NCBI RefSeq assembly: GCF_031846325.1
Contig: NZ_JAVRHZ010000001.1
Location: 1 to 64,000, forward strand
DNA length: 64,000 nucleotides
Direction of reading: 5' to 3'
DNA from: Patiriisocius_A hiemis
GTDB taxonomy: Bacteria; Bacteroidota; Bacteroidia; Flavobacteriales; Flavobacteriaceae
Part shown: positions 36,468 through 46,333 of the stretch, one piece after another
How positions within the stretch are numbered: the stretch's first letter is position 1
Layout of the letters: the number at the start of each line of letters is the position of its first letter
The notes under the pieces: generated by a model
Databases searched by the model: none
Told to the model about the DNA's origin: nothing
What the model saw: the letters and a program-made list of their open reading frames with translations, nothing else
Program-made: the position numbers and the translations under genes

Positions 36468-37472
36468 ATGTACAAGTCTAAAATTACAGGAGTAGGTCAT
36501 TATGTCCCTGAAAATGTTGTTACTAATCATGATTTATCAAAGTTAATGGATACTAATGATGCCTGGATTCAAGAACGAACTGGTATTAAAGAGAGACGTC
36601 ATATTAAAAAAGGAGACGGAAATAGCACTTCTGTAATGGGTGTAAAAGCTTCTAAGATAGCATTAGAAAGAGCAAATCTCACTCCTAATGATATAGATAT
36701 GATAGTTTTTGCAACTTTAAGTCCAGACATGTATTTCCCAGGTGGAGGCGTTCAAGTTCAAGAAATGTTAGGGATGCGAACGGTACCTGCTCTAGATGTA
36801 AGAAATCAATGTAGCGGTTTTGTATATAGTATTTCGGTTGCAGACCAATTTGTGAAAACGGGTATGTATAAAAATATTTTAGTAATTGGTGCCGAAAACC
36901 ATAGTGGAGGTTTAGATTTTACAACGAGGGGCAGAGGAGTTTCAGTAATTTTTGGAGATGGAGCAGGAGCGGTTGTTGTATCAAGGTCTGATGATGAAAG
37001 CGGAATTTTATCTACGCATTTGCATAGCGAAGGAAAGCATAAAGATGAGTTAGCTTTAGATGGGCCAAGTACGGGTTATTGGGTCCCAGAAATAATAGAA
37101 GATAATCCACAAGAGAATATACCATATTATCCTTATATGAATGGACAGTTTGTTTTTAAACATGCTGTAGTTCGTTTTGCTGAGGTAATTAATGAAGGTC
37201 TAGAAGCAAATAACTTTACAGCGAATGATATTAATATGCTTATCCCTCACCAAGCTAATTTGAGAATTTCTCAATTTATTCAGAAAAAAATGAGGCTAAG
37301 TGATGACCAAGTATTTAATAATATCCAAAAATATGGAAATACTACAGCGGCCTCTATCCCTATTGCGCTATCTGAAGCATGGGAAGCTGGTAAAATAAAA
37401 GATGGAGATTTAGTAGTATTAGCTGCCTTTGGAAGTGGTTTTACTTGGGGTAGTGTTATTATAAAATGGTAA
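36468..37472 (+). CDS. 3-oxoacyl-ACP synthase III (FabH-like ketosynthase)
   Basis: The 334-aa thiolase-fold enzyme condenses an acyl-CoA starter with malonyl-ACP. The catalytic triad is complete: C115 (NQCSGF), H261 (PHQANLR) and N291 (YGNTTAAS). An FGDGAGAVVV motif lies near residue 165. The length is typical. Many flavobacteria carry several FabH copies, and this one is not inside a fab cluster, so it may be a paralogue with a different starter unit or a role in a secondary lipid. For that reason no gene symbol is given. It is bracketed by hairpins and is probably monocistronic. Confidence 0.9.
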   Translation: MYKSKITGVGHYVPENVVTNHDLSKLMDTNDAWIQERTGIKERRHIKKGDGNSTSVMGVKASKIALERANLTPNDIDMIVFATLSPDMYFPGGGVQVQEMLGMRTVPALDVRNQCSGFVYSISVADQFVKTGMYKNILVIGAENHSGGLDFTTRGRGVSVIFGDGAGAVVVSRSDDESGILSTHLHSEGKHKDELALDGPSTGYWVPEIIEDNPQENIPYYPYMNGQFVFKHAVVRFAEVINEGLEANNFTANDINMLIPHQANLRISQFIQKKMRLSDDQVFNNIQKYGNTTAASIPIALSEAWEAGKIKDGDLVVLAAFGSGFTWGSVIIKW

Positions 37473-37502
37473 AAACCTGCATGTAGAAACACACAGGTTT
37501 TT
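37471..37502 (+). terminator. terminator of the FabH-like gene
   Basis: A 9-bp stem AAAAACCTG / CAGGTTTTT starts at the stop codon, with a 14-base loop. The run of T in the 3' arm acts as the U-tract. Confidence 0.75.
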
Positions 37503-37777
37503 GAAACTAAAACTCCTCAATATCATTAGTATTTCTACCTCTGAATAGTTGCAATATCTTTAGTTTTTATAAAATACAAAATACCCATTAAGGGGTATTT
37601 ATTAAAAAACCCTAGCATTCATGCTAGGGTTTATAGTTTCTCGAAGTAAATTTTTAAAGGCTAATTCAAATAATTTATAATACGAGTTTTTTTAATGTTC
37701 TATATAATAGACAGCGTTTTGTTTAAAATGTTTCATCAGTATTTGCTGTTTAACATAAAAATAACGTTTAGTGTGTT
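37503..37777. other. gene-free convergent spacer
   Basis: The 305-bp gap between the FabH-like and TonB-receptor stops holds only hairpins: the FabH terminator, a 7-bp stem AATACCC / GGGTATT near 37580-37598, and the perfect palindrome at 37607-37632. I see no ORF, promoter or RNA gene in the rest (37633-37777). Confidence 0.7.
37607..37632 (-). terminator. terminator of the TonB-linked receptor gene
   Basis: A perfect 12-bp stem AAACCCTAGCAT / ATGCTAGGGTTT has a two-base loop. On the minus strand it is followed by TTTAATAAA after the T-rich arm. It lies about 145 bp past the receptor stop. Confidence 0.75.
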
Positions 37778-40318
37778 TTAGAAAATTCCGCCACTTCCAT
37801 CTTTTTCTCTGTCATCTCTATTCTTTCTAGATTTTGCTCTATACTTTCCGCCACCAAATCTGTATGATAAACTTACATTCCAGGTGTTACTTTCCCAGTT
37901 AAAAGCTCCTACTTGTGGAAATGGTCTTTGTCCATCAAAAGCAAACTCCATAGTGTCAAAAATGTCATTATAATTTACACTAAATGTCCCTCTACCTTCC
38001 CATAGGTTTACTCTAGCTCCTACATTAACAAAATACATGGGCTTCATTAAAAATTGAATTCCTTGGTTTTTGCCTCTATAAAAGCCAAATGCCGAAAGTG
38101 ATAGTGTTTTGTTTACTTTAAAGTTATTAAACATTCTAAGATTCCAAGCAACGTTGTCTACTTCAACCTCCTCGGTAATAATATCTGCGGTTGTTGCATC
38201 TTGTCCTGTTACACCATCTGCTAAACGTTCTGTAATTCCTGTTTGTGTTTGACTAAATAAATCAAAGCTTCCATTTATACTCCAAAACTTAAAAGGACGA
38301 TAGTTTGTAGATAGCTCTACTCCATAGGCAAATGTATTATCAAAATTATCATACGTTAGGATAATTCTATTTAAGTCTGTTCTATCTACAAATACAGCTC
38401 TGTTAATTTCGTCTTCAATAATTCTATAAAACACACCTCCTGTAATACTACCTTTCTCTAAATTTCGAGTATAGTTTGCTTCAAAAGAGTTAGTAAATTG
38501 TGGAGTTAAGCTAGTACTTCCAAAAGATGTAATGAGCGGTGTTGCCCATTCTCTAATTGGATTTACTTGCCCCAGACCTGGTCTATCTACACGTCTACTA
38601 TAACTCACTTGGTATTGATCTTTCTCATTAGGAGTATAGGTGTAAAATGCAGATGGATATACCTGTATGTAATCATTACTAAAACTCTTAAAAACCGTAT
38701 TATTAATAATACTTACTTGTACAGCGGGGTCGTTATTAATATTACTTGTATCATTAGTAACAATTCCATCTCCATAAGTTTCTTCTGTATTTGCTATTAC
38801 ATCTACTGTTTCTGCTCTAAGGCCAACCTGTAAACTCATCTTTTCCCAACTTTTTGAAATAGTTCCATATACTGAATAAATATCTCTTTCATAATTAAAT
38901 AAGGTCTCTGGTCCAGTAATAGGAGGCCCCATTAAATCAAACGGATTTACTAATTGTTGCGAGGTTTCACGATTGATATCACTATTGAATAACCGTGCTT
39001 CTAATCCAAATTCTAATTTTACAGTTTCAGAAAGTGGATTTACATAATCTAAATTTGCAGTAATTCTATCTCTTTCGGTGTTAATTATATCTCTATAGTC
39101 ATCACTAAAAGCAGCTCCCATAAACATAAATTTAGCATCTTCATCATTTTCAAAAATGTTGTAATCCACTTCTAACTCAATATTATGCCCTTCTTTTGCA
39201 AAATCTAATTTGTAATCAAAATTATACTGAGAAGAATTATTCTCTCGTGTGTTGAAAAAATCCTGAAACTGATTTAGTGTTTCATCTTCGTTGTATGTAA
39301 TATCTGTTGAACCACTTGATCCACCTTCATAAATATTTTGATTTGTGAAAAATGAAATAGTATTTTTTTCATTTAAGTAAAAGTCAACCCCAACTTTAAA
39401 GAGATTAGATTGGTTTTTATCAAGAAAATTAAAAGCCTGTTCTGAGTTTTCATCTGGTCTAAAAATGTTCCCTAAGTTTTCATTTTTTGAAGTATTATGC
39501 CCCCAATTCCCATAAAAGTTAAACTTTCCGTTTCTATAGTTTGTGTTTACTGAAGCATTGAACTTAGGTTGTTCTTCGTATGTGATACCCGTACTTACAT
39601 CTCCATTAAAACCTATAGTTACGTTTTTATGTAATATAATATTTATAATACCACTCATGCCTTCTGGATTGTATTTAGCCGAAGGATTAGTGATTAGCTC
39701 TATCTGTTTAATTGAGTTAGATGGTATTTGTCTTAATAGCTGAGCGACAGGTACATTAGTTAATTTACCATCTACCATTACTCTTACATTTTGATTTCCT
39801 CGTAATGCAATAGCTCCCGTTTGTTGATCTACACTTACTGAAGGTAGATTTATCATAATATCGCTAGCTGTTGGTCCTGCGGTAGTTAAATCTTTACCTA
39901 TAGTAATAACTTTTCTATCTACTTTTTGTTGAATAGTAGTAGTTTCTGCAATAACGGTTACTTCGTCAAGTGCTGCAATGTTTTCTTCTAGAAAAACGTT
40001 GCCTAAATCAACATTTCTAGCTCCACGAGAAATTTCTATTTGGGTATTGTAAGTTACATATCCTATAAATTGAATACTAACTTGACTTTTTCCCTCTGGA
40101 ATATCTTTTATTTCAAATTTTCCATTGTCGTCTGTGACACCTCCGGTAATAATTTCTCCACTTAGTGTCTTTACCGCTACTGTAACATAGGGTATGGGCT
40201 CGTTAAGATTTTTATCTATAACTGTTCCGGTAATTTTACCAATGTTTTCGGTGTTTTCTGGATTTGCGAAAAGTGTTGTACTAAAAAGTAGTGCAACGAA
40301 AAGAATAAACTGTTTCAT
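37778..40318 (-). CDS. TonB-linked outer-membrane receptor with carboxypeptidase-regulatory-like domain
   Basis: The 846-aa protein has a signal peptide (about 1-18), a CarboxypepD_reg-like domain (about 25-110; GKITGTVIDKNLNEPIPYV, then GFIEIKDIPEG-like), a plug domain (about 130-225; MINLPSVSVDQQTG, GNQNVRVMVDG, NPSAKYNPEGMSGIINI), and an OMP_b-brl_3 type barrel to the C-terminus, which ends in a basic tail (KYRAKSRKNRDDREKDG). It takes up an unknown ligand across the outer membrane, probably TonB-driven. No SusD-like lipoprotein lies beside it, so it is not a classic polysaccharide-utilisation pair. It is monocistronic with its own terminator. Confidence 0.92.
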   Translation of the reverse strand: MKQFILFVALLFSTTLFANPENTENIGKITGTVIDKNLNEPIPYVTVAVKTLSGEIITGGVTDDNGKFEIKDIPEGKSQVSIQFIGYVTYNTQIEISRGARNVDLGNVFLEENIAALDEVTVIAETTTIQQKVDRKVITIGKDLTTAGPTASDIMINLPSVSVDQQTGAIALRGNQNVRVMVDGKLTNVPVAQLLRQIPSNSIKQIELITNPSAKYNPEGMSGIINIILHKNVTIGFNGDVSTGITYEEQPKFNASVNTNYRNGKFNFYGNWGHNTSKNENLGNIFRPDENSEQAFNFLDKNQSNLFKVGVDFYLNEKNTISFFTNQNIYEGGSSGSTDITYNEDETLNQFQDFFNTRENNSSQYNFDYKLDFAKEGHNIELEVDYNIFENDEDAKFMFMGAAFSDDYRDIINTERDRITANLDYVNPLSETVKLEFGLEARLFNSDINRETSQQLVNPFDLMGPPITGPETLFNYERDIYSVYGTISKSWEKMSLQVGLRAETVDVIANTEETYGDGIVTNDTSNINNDPAVQVSIINNTVFKSFSNDYIQVYPSAFYTYTPNEKDQYQVSYSRRVDRPGLGQVNPIREWATPLITSFGSTSLTPQFTNSFEANYTRNLEKGSITGGVFYRIIEDEINRAVFVDRTDLNRIILTYDNFDNTFAYGVELSTNYRPFKFWSINGSFDLFSQTQTGITERLADGVTGQDATTADIITEEVEVDNVAWNLRMFNNFKVNKTLSLSAFGFYRGKNQGIQFLMKPMYFVNVGARVNLWEGRGTFSVNYNDIFDTMEFAFDGQRPFPQVGAFNWESNTWNVSLSYRFGGGKYRAKSRKNRDDREKDGSGGIF

Positions 40319-40451
40319 TTTGAGATTGATTAGATTTTATTGTTAACATAATACCTTGTATAACATAATTGCTGATTAGACAGTTTCCAAGGATTTATAA
40401 GAGTATGACGTTTCAATCTATTTTATGTTACAACAAATTGAGAAAAACTTT

Positions 40452-40488
40452 AAAAAAAATAAACCCGAAGTCTAGAACTCCGGGTTTA
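40452..40488 (-). terminator. terminator of the coiled-coil membrane protein gene
   Basis: On the minus strand the stem TAAACCCG / CGGGTTTA, with extra pairing in the loop, is followed by TTTTTTTTAAAG. It lies about 130 bases after the stop at 40617. Confidence 0.8.
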
Positions 40489-40616
40489 TAACTTTACTGC
40501 TATTATTAACACTAACCATCAACGTAAAAATTTTCACAGTAAAGTGAGAAATATTTCTATCCAATAGACGTAACAAAATAGAAATTGTTACAGCCTATTG
40601 AAACTTTAACGAAACG

Positions 40617-41201
40617 TTAAGCTTTTCTATTCTTATTAATTTCGTCTTGAAGTTTTCTGCGTACTTGTTGCATTTCTTCTAACTTCTTTTGTCTATGTAG
40701 TTCAAATTCAGATTCTAATTCGGTTAATTTAGCCTTAGATTCTTTAGTTATACTATTGCTAGCATTAAACCTATATATAAAATAAGCAAGTGTTATAAGT
40801 AATAGCCCAATAATAGACCAAAGAATAGTATTGTAGGTTGATTTTTGAGTTAGAATTCCTAAAAACTCAATACCATCTTCTTTCTCTTGAGAATTAGTAA
40901 GAGCCACTTTAGTTTCGTTTAATGTAGTAGTAAGTGAGGAAATCTCATCGTTTTGAGATGATATTGTGTTTTTTAATGTCGAAATTTCACTTTTATAAAC
41001 AGCAATAGAGTCTAAGGTGTTTTTTTGGAGTGCGTTAAGCTTAAACTTTTTCACAACCTCATAATCTTGGTAATTGTTAGAGGTTTTTTTTATGGCTTCA
41101 AATTGACCATTTAAAGAGTTATCCTTCGTTTCTGTTTCTTGGGAATAGGATAGCGATACACTACAAAAAAGGAGCAGCGCTAATAGAATTAATTTCTTCA
41201 T
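40617..41201 (-). CDS. membrane-anchored coiled-coil protein, function unknown
   Basis: The 194-aa protein has a signal peptide (about 1-20, ending SYSQ). A charged periplasmic part with heptad repeats follows (about 55-115; ISTLKNTISSQNDEISSLTT), then one transmembrane helix (about 126-145; ILWSIIGLLLITLAYFIYRF), and a Lys/Glu-rich cytoplasmic coiled coil (about 150-194, KLEEMQQVRRKLQDEI). This layout, with periplasmic and cytosolic coiled coils joined by one helix, is found in many unnamed flavobacterial proteins. I do not recognise a family. It is a single gene with its own terminator. Confidence 0.7.
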   Translation of the reverse strand: MKKLILLALLLFCSVSLSYSQETETKDNSLNGQFEAIKKTSNNYQDYEVVKKFKLNALQKNTLDSIAVYKSEISTLKNTISSQNDEISSLTTTLNETKVALTNSQEKEDGIEFLGILTQKSTYNTILWSIIGLLLITLAYFIYRFNASNSITKESKAKLTELESEFELHRQKKLEEMQQVRRKLQDEINKNRKA

Positions 41202-41295
41202 AGATCTTTCAGTATTAGGTTTGTTTGAGTTTGTTACTGCAAGAGTATAAAAAATTGTGATAGAGGCACAATTTTATAGAAAAATTAAAAGTTTT

Positions 41296-41529
41296 TTAAC
41301 AAGCTTCTTTTTGTTGGTTTTTGCAAAAACTTAATGCTCCAGAGGGGCATTTTTTAATTTGACGAATAATTTTTTGCGATTCTGCAGCATCAAGATTTAT
41401 CCATGGGATAACGGTAGTTCTAAAAACTTCTGAAAGTCCTTCTGCACATTTTTCTGCGTGAATACATTTTTTGGGTTGATAGGTGACAGTTATTTCTCCA
41501 TTGGTATAACTGTTTTCATACGTTTTCAT
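41296..41529 (-). CDS. small 4Fe-4S mono-cluster (YjdI-like) ferredoxin-type protein
   Basis: The 77-aa protein is read from the ATG at 41529 (a TTG at 41550 would add seven residues without family support). It matches the divergent Fer4_19 domain: KKCIHAEKCAEGL, then VIPWINLDAA, then KKCPSGALSFC, giving four Cys for a single 4Fe-4S cluster. Such proteins probably transfer electrons or sense redox state. YjdI-like proteins are often next to a small GNAT (YjdJ-like); here such a GNAT exists in the window but 9 kb away (50256). Confidence 0.85.
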   Translation of the reverse strand: MKTYENSYTNGEITVTYQPKKCIHAEKCAEGLSEVFRTTVIPWINLDAAESQKIIRQIKKCPSGALSFCKNQQKEAC

Positions 41530-41731
41530 AAGCTGGGATTTGGGGGGCAAAAGCCTATTACAAGTATTAAATATAGTTAAAAGTAGTAAAAATATCGATA
41601 AAATGCATCTTATATTAAAAATTTAACATAATATTTGTGTTTGAGCTAAACTATTAAATTGATATATAGCCAATTAATTAGAAGAATTTGGTAGATTTAT
41701 GATGGTATAATATTAAATATATAATAAAAAA

Positions 41732-42541
41732 ATGGGCGAGTTACTTCCAATATTAGCAATGATTTTTATTGCTGTAATAATATACTTTGGCTTTGTACAT
41801 AAAACCAAAAGAGAAAAAGAGCATGAGAACCATTTAAGAAAAAGATTAAGTGATGAATTTATAATAGATCCTGAATCTGGCGCTAAATTGAGTTTAGAAC
41901 AAGCTGAATCTGGACATTGGATAAACCATAATAATGAATATTTAGAAAAATATGATAATCATCCAACTGAAGAAGAAAAAGAAGTTGAAAAGACATTAAA
42001 TTATTTAAGAAGAAGTAAAGAGTATCGTAAACAAAAGCTAACTAGCATAGAGATAGAACTCCTTGAAAAAACAAAAATACTAAGTAAGTATGACGATTGG
42101 AGTTATTCTTCACCTTTTGAGATTCAATATTGCAAAGGCTATATTTTTCATCCAGCTGTTTTAATTACTGGACAGACTTATTATGACAATGATTATCATG
42201 AATCCCAAATAATGTTTTGGACAAGGTTAGATTTTTATTCTGGACACTACTACCTGAGAGAAAAGTCTACTTCAGAAAAATTTTTCGATTTAATTAGGAA
42301 TGATGATGATTTAAAAATTGATAATTTTGAAGTTTTTACTTTTGAAAAAACACAAAATTTAATTTTGATTAATAACATATTAAAATTTTTCAAGAGCCAA
42401 AAAGATTTAGAAATTGAGTTTTATAAGGAAAATCTATTTATTAAAAATCGTAAATTAATAAATATGGAGGATTTAACACGAATTGAGAGTATTGTAAAAA
42501 GTCTTTCAAATAAATTTATACAAAAACGAAAACCCGCCTAA
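41732..42541 (+). CDS. membrane-anchored protein of unknown function
   Basis: The 269-aa protein has one N-terminal transmembrane helix (about 4-22, ILAMIFIAVIIYFGFV) followed by a basic, then strongly charged cytoplasmic region. The segment FIIDPESGAKLSLEQAESGHW (split here: FIIDPESGAKL and LEQAESGHW) looks like a small conserved motif. The remainder mixes alpha and beta with aromatic YYDNDYHESQIMFW. I do not recognise a family. There are no neighbours in the same direction. Confidence 0.65.
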   Translation: MGELLPILAMIFIAVIIYFGFVHKTKREKEHENHLRKRLSDEFIIDPESGAKLSLEQAESGHWINHNNEYLEKYDNHPTEEEKEVEKTLNYLRRSKEYRKQKLTSIEIELLEKTKILSKYDDWSYSSPFEIQYCKGYIFHPAVLITGQTYYDNDYHESQIMFWTRLDFYSGHYYLREKSTSEKFFDLIRNDDDLKIDNFEVFTFEKTQNLILINNILKFFKSQKDLEIEFYKENLFIKNRKLINMEDLTRIESIVKSLSNKFIQKRKPA

Positions 42542-42565
42542 ACCTTAGAAGGAGTGACGGGTTTT
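42529..42565 (+). terminator. terminator overlapping the 3' end of the preceding gene
   Basis: The 8-bp stem AAAACCCG / CGGGTTTT encloses a 21-base loop with an inner CCTT/AAGG pairing. The 5' arm lies in the last codons of the 269-aa gene. The short T-run supports plus-strand termination. Confidence 0.55.
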
Positions 42566-42593
42566 CAACTAACCAACCAAAAAAACTATAAAA

Positions 42594-43184
42594 TTATCTT
42601 ACTTTTCTTTCTCTTATTCTTTCACCACGATTCCAAATTGTGTAATCTGTTTCGTAGCTATTAAGTATATACCAATCATCGTGCCATAATTTTCTATTTA
42701 ACCTATTAACATAGCCATGAGTATCTCTAATTTTCCCACCACGATTGTATGTAATCTGCATATTACCAACTTGCACTAATAGACCTCTATTATATTGTAA
42801 GTGAACCGAGCCAATTCGTTTTACTTTTCCGTTTCTTTTGTATGCAATAGGTGTGTTACCAACTCTGTAAACTATCCCAAAACGATCTTTTAAAACACGA
42901 GCCCTATAATTTCTTCTGAAATTAAAATCATTTCCATAATAAATTACATTATGGTTTCTTCTACCTACTTGATATGGATTAGACGCTTGTAGAAACGTAA
43001 AGTTTAATTCTCCACGTGTACTAACTGTGTATAAAACACCATCTTCTACAAAACGAATTTCTTGCGAATTGTAATAGCGATGCTTATTCCCTGGATTTTT
43101 AACTACATTTTGGTGGTTTTGAGCAATTGTCTGTGTAGCACTTCCAACTAGGAAGATCGCTACTAATAAAAACACTTTTTTCAT
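42594..43184 (-). CDS. secreted basic protein with short repeats, function unknown
   Basis: The 196-aa protein has a signal peptide (about 1-21). The mature part is rich in Arg, Asn and Tyr, with short related strands such as GIVYRVGNTPIAYKRNGKV, GLLVQVGNMQITYNRGGKI and GVLYTVSTRGELNF, which suggests a small beta-repeat domain. It resembles other periplasmic or secreted Bacteroidota proteins without known function. The positive charge (many Arg) might favour binding to nucleic acid, polyanions or envelope lipids, but this is speculation. It is a single gene. Confidence 0.68.
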   Translation of the reverse strand: MKKVFLLVAIFLVGSATQTIAQNHQNVVKNPGNKHRYYNSQEIRFVEDGVLYTVSTRGELNFTFLQASNPYQVGRRNHNVIYYGNDFNFRRNYRARVLKDRFGIVYRVGNTPIAYKRNGKVKRIGSVHLQYNRGLLVQVGNMQITYNRGGKIRDTHGYVNRLNRKLWHDDWYILNSYETDYTIWNRGERIRERKVR

Positions 43185-43295
43185 AATAAATGTATTTAAG
43201 GGTTATGCAAAACAATGAGCGGTTTTGCGTTACGCTATTTGGTAGTAGTAAACCAAAGCATGTGCCAAAAATGTAACTAATTGATTGTTATTTGT

Positions 43296-46079
43296 TTATA
43301 GAGGTAATTTCTCTTTAAGATAAGAGGCTGTATAAGAAACTTTATTTTTACTCACCTCTTCTGGCGTTCCTTCTGTAATTACTTGTCCGCCTTCACTTCC
43401 TCCTTTAAGCCCAAGGTCAACAATGTAGTCTGCACACTTTACTAAATCAATGTTGTGCTCAACAACAATAATAGTATGTCCCTTGTCTAAGAGTGCATAG
43501 AATGAGGCAAGTAATTTTTTAATATCATGAAAATGAAGCCCAGTAGTAGGTTCGTCAAAAATAAATAAGGCTTTGTCTTTTGTATTTCCTTTTACCAAAA
43601 AGGAAGCTAGTTTAATACGTTGAGCTTCTCCACCAGATAGTGTTGAGGAACTTTGTCCCAATTGTACATAGCCTAGACCAACATCTTGTAAAGGTTTTAA
43701 CTTAGCTACAATCTTGCTTTGATTCCCTTCTTTAAAAAAATCAATAGCATTATCAACCGTAAGGCGAAGAATATCATCAATGTTTTTATTATTGAAGGTA
43801 ACCTCAAGAACTTCTTTCTTAAAGCGCTTACCATCACAGGTTTCACATTCTAAGTTTACGTCTGCCATAAACTGCATTTCAATAGTTACTTCTCCTTCTC
43901 CCTTACAGGTTTCGCATCGCCCACCATCTACATTAAAACTAAAGTGTTTTGCTTTATACCCTCTTATGTCACTTAGTTTTTGTTTAGCAAATAAGGCTCT
44001 AATATCATCATATGCTTTAATGTATGTAACAGGATTAGATCTACTAGAACGCCCAATAGGATTTTGATCTATAAATTCAATATTTTTTATACTACTGAAA
44101 TTTCCCTCTAAACCTGTAAACTGACCTGGTTTTTCACCATACCCTCCAATTTCACGATGTAGTGCTGGATATAGTATTTTTTTTACAAGTGTGCTTTTCC
44201 CACTTCCTGATACTCCAGTAACAGCAGTAAATGCTCCTAAAGGAAACGAAACATCAATATTTTTGAGATTGTTGTGTCTAGCACCTTTAACTGTAATATG
44301 ATTTTTACTAATTCTTCTTTTTACAGGGACTTCAATTTCTTTTGTTCCGTTTAGGTAATCTGCCGTTAGGGAGTTAGATTTTAAAATTTCAGAATAGACT
44401 CCTTGCGCTACCACTTCACCACCAAAGGTTCCTGCTTCAGGACCTATATCAATAATTTCATCAGCAGCTTTCATAATATCTTCATCATGTTCAACTACAA
44501 TAACTGTATTTCCAAGATCACGTAGAGATTGTAAAACACCTATAAGTCTTTCGGTGTCTTTAGGGTGTAATCCAATACTAGGCTCGTCTAGTATATACAT
44601 AGAACCAACTAAGCTACTTCCCAACGAAGTGGCTAAATTAATTCGTTGGGATTCTCCCCCTGAAAGCGTGTTACTCTTTCTATTAAGGGTGAGATAGCTT
44701 AAACCTACATCCATTAAAAAACGGAGTCTGTTGTTTATTTCTACTAGCAATCTTTTTGCAATAGTAGTATCGTATTTATTGAGTTCTAAATTTTTAAAAA
44801 AGTTAGAAACTTCTTGTAACGGAAGCTCAACTAGTTCTTGTATGCTTTTGCCTTGAATTTTTACATAGCCAGCTTCTGGGCGTAGTCTTTTTCCTTTGCA
44901 GGTGCTACATCTGGTTTTACCTCGATATCGAGATAACATAACACGATTTTGGATTTTATAACTTTTAGATTCTAAAAAGGAAAAGAAACTGTTTATACCT
45001 TCAAAGTAACTATTACCCTCCCAAACTAGGTTTTTTTGTTCATCAGAAAGTTCAAACCAAGGTTTGTGTATTGGGAAGTCAAATTTATAAGCATTGTTTA
45101 CTAATTGGTCTCTATACCACCCCATACTTTCTCCACGCCATGGGAAAATAGCATTTTCATAAATAGATAGTGCTGTGTTTGGGATTACTAAATCTTCATC
45201 TATACCTATTACATCTCCATACCCTTCACAAGTTGGGCAAGCACCATAGGGATTATTAAAACTGAATAAATGCACATTAGGTTCAAGAAAAGTAATACCA
45301 TCTGCTTCAAAGCGGTTGTTGAATTCCTTGATTTTAGAATCAGAAAGGCTTTCTATATACAATTCTCCTTTACCCTCAAAAAAAGCAATTTGAATTGCAT
45401 CTGCCAATCTATTGTAAAAATCTTCGTCATTTTTAGTAATAACTCTATCTACAACAAGAAGAGTATCTTTTGAAAGATTTTTTAAATCTAACGAATCTAT
45501 TCTTTCAACTTTATTACCAACTTTAACTCTGGCATATCCTTGTTGTGCTAATGCTTTTATTTTGTTTTCTAGTGTGCGTCCTTCTTCAAGATAAATAGGT
45601 GTTAGCAGTAATAACTTTTCATTTTCTGAAAAAGACTTAATAAAATTAAGTACATCTGTTACTGTGTCTTTTTTAACGATACTTCCAGAAGTAGGAGAGT
45701 AGGTTTTGCCAATACGGGTATATAAGAGTTTTAAATAATCGTAAATCTCTGTTGAAGTTCCCACCGTAGAGCGAGGATTGGTGGAATTTACTTTTTGCTC
45801 AATTGCAATAGCAGGGGCAATTCCTTTAATAGCATCTACTTTTGGTTTATTTAATCTTCCTAGAAATTGCCTTGCGTAGGATGAGAGGCTTTCTACATAT
45901 CTTCTTTGCCCTTCAGCATAAAGTGTGTCAAACGCTAAACTAGATTTCCCGCTACCTGAAAGCCCTGTAATAACAACCAATTTGTTTCTTGGAATTGCAA
46001 CCGAAACATCTTTTAGGTTATGCAATTTTGCACCCAAAATGTGTATATTTTTCTTTGTATTAAGGGTTTTGGTTTTCAA
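43296..46079 (-). CDS. uvrA: excinuclease ABC subunit A
   Basis: The 927-aa DNA-damage recognition ATPase of nucleotide excision repair has two ABC modules, each with Walker A (GLSGSGKSSLAFDTLYAEGQ, GVSGSGKSTLVKKIL) and signature (LSGGESQRINLA, LSGGEAQRIKLA). Two zinc modules are visible: CPTCEGYGDV with CSTCKGKRL, and CETCKGEGEV with CETCDGKRF. The insertion with damage-binding residues lies between them. The length is normal. It is divergent from the ECF sigma gene across a 254-bp gap with promoters for both. uvrB and uvrC are not in the window. Confidence 0.96.
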   Translation of the reverse strand: MKTKTLNTKKNIHILGAKLHNLKDVSVAIPRNKLVVITGLSGSGKSSLAFDTLYAEGQRRYVESLSSYARQFLGRLNKPKVDAIKGIAPAIAIEQKVNSTNPRSTVGTSTEIYDYLKLLYTRIGKTYSPTSGSIVKKDTVTDVLNFIKSFSENEKLLLLTPIYLEEGRTLENKIKALAQQGYARVKVGNKVERIDSLDLKNLSKDTLLVVDRVITKNDEDFYNRLADAIQIAFFEGKGELYIESLSDSKIKEFNNRFEADGITFLEPNVHLFSFNNPYGACPTCEGYGDVIGIDEDLVIPNTALSIYENAIFPWRGESMGWYRDQLVNNAYKFDFPIHKPWFELSDEQKNLVWEGNSYFEGINSFFSFLESKSYKIQNRVMLSRYRGKTRCSTCKGKRLRPEAGYVKIQGKSIQELVELPLQEVSNFFKNLELNKYDTTIAKRLLVEINNRLRFLMDVGLSYLTLNRKSNTLSGGESQRINLATSLGSSLVGSMYILDEPSIGLHPKDTERLIGVLQSLRDLGNTVIVVEHDEDIMKAADEIIDIGPEAGTFGGEVVAQGVYSEILKSNSLTADYLNGTKEIEVPVKRRISKNHITVKGARHNNLKNIDVSFPLGAFTAVTGVSGSGKSTLVKKILYPALHREIGGYGEKPGQFTGLEGNFSSIKNIEFIDQNPIGRSSRSNPVTYIKAYDDIRALFAKQKLSDIRGYKAKHFSFNVDGGRCETCKGEGEVTIEMQFMADVNLECETCDGKRFKKEVLEVTFNNKNIDDILRLTVDNAIDFFKEGNQSKIVAKLKPLQDVGLGYVQLGQSSSTLSGGEAQRIKLASFLVKGNTKDKALFIFDEPTTGLHFHDIKKLLASFYALLDKGHTIIVVEHNIDLVKCADYIVDLGLKGGSEGGQVITEGTPEEVSKNKVSYTASYLKEKLPL

Positions 46080-46109
46080 TTTTTAGGGTAGCTATGCTAT
46101 TAAATTTTG

Positions 46110-46117
46110 CAAAGATA
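46110..46117 (-). promoter_or_regulatory. candidate -7 element of uvrA
   Basis: The minus strand reads TATCTTTG, a perfect TAnnTTTG, about 31 bases before the uvrA ATG. A -33 TTTG at the usual distance was not seen. Confidence 0.5.
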
Positions 46118-46183
46118 CTAACTCAAAATTGGCTTTGCACATATTGTGTAATTATATTTTTTTATAGAAAAAATTAACTTTTT

Positions 46184-46216
46184 TTTGCATTTGTAAAAGG
46201 AATGTTGTTATATTTA
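46184..46216 (+). promoter_or_regulatory. Bacteroidota-type promoter of the ECF sigma gene
   Basis: TTTG (46184-46187), a 21-base spacer and TATATTTA (46209-46216, 7 of 8 to TAnnTTTG) match the sigma-ABfr promoter layout. The ATG is about 117 bp further, leaving a long leader in which I see no other element. Confidence 0.55.
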
Positions 46217-46333
46217 CCCCTAACAACGAACACATTTTAAAATATTGCCTATAGCATACTACTACTTTTAAACACATAATTAAAACAACTTACCAGCCTT
46301 AGAATTAGTTGTTTATTTTTAAAAAGTAATAGT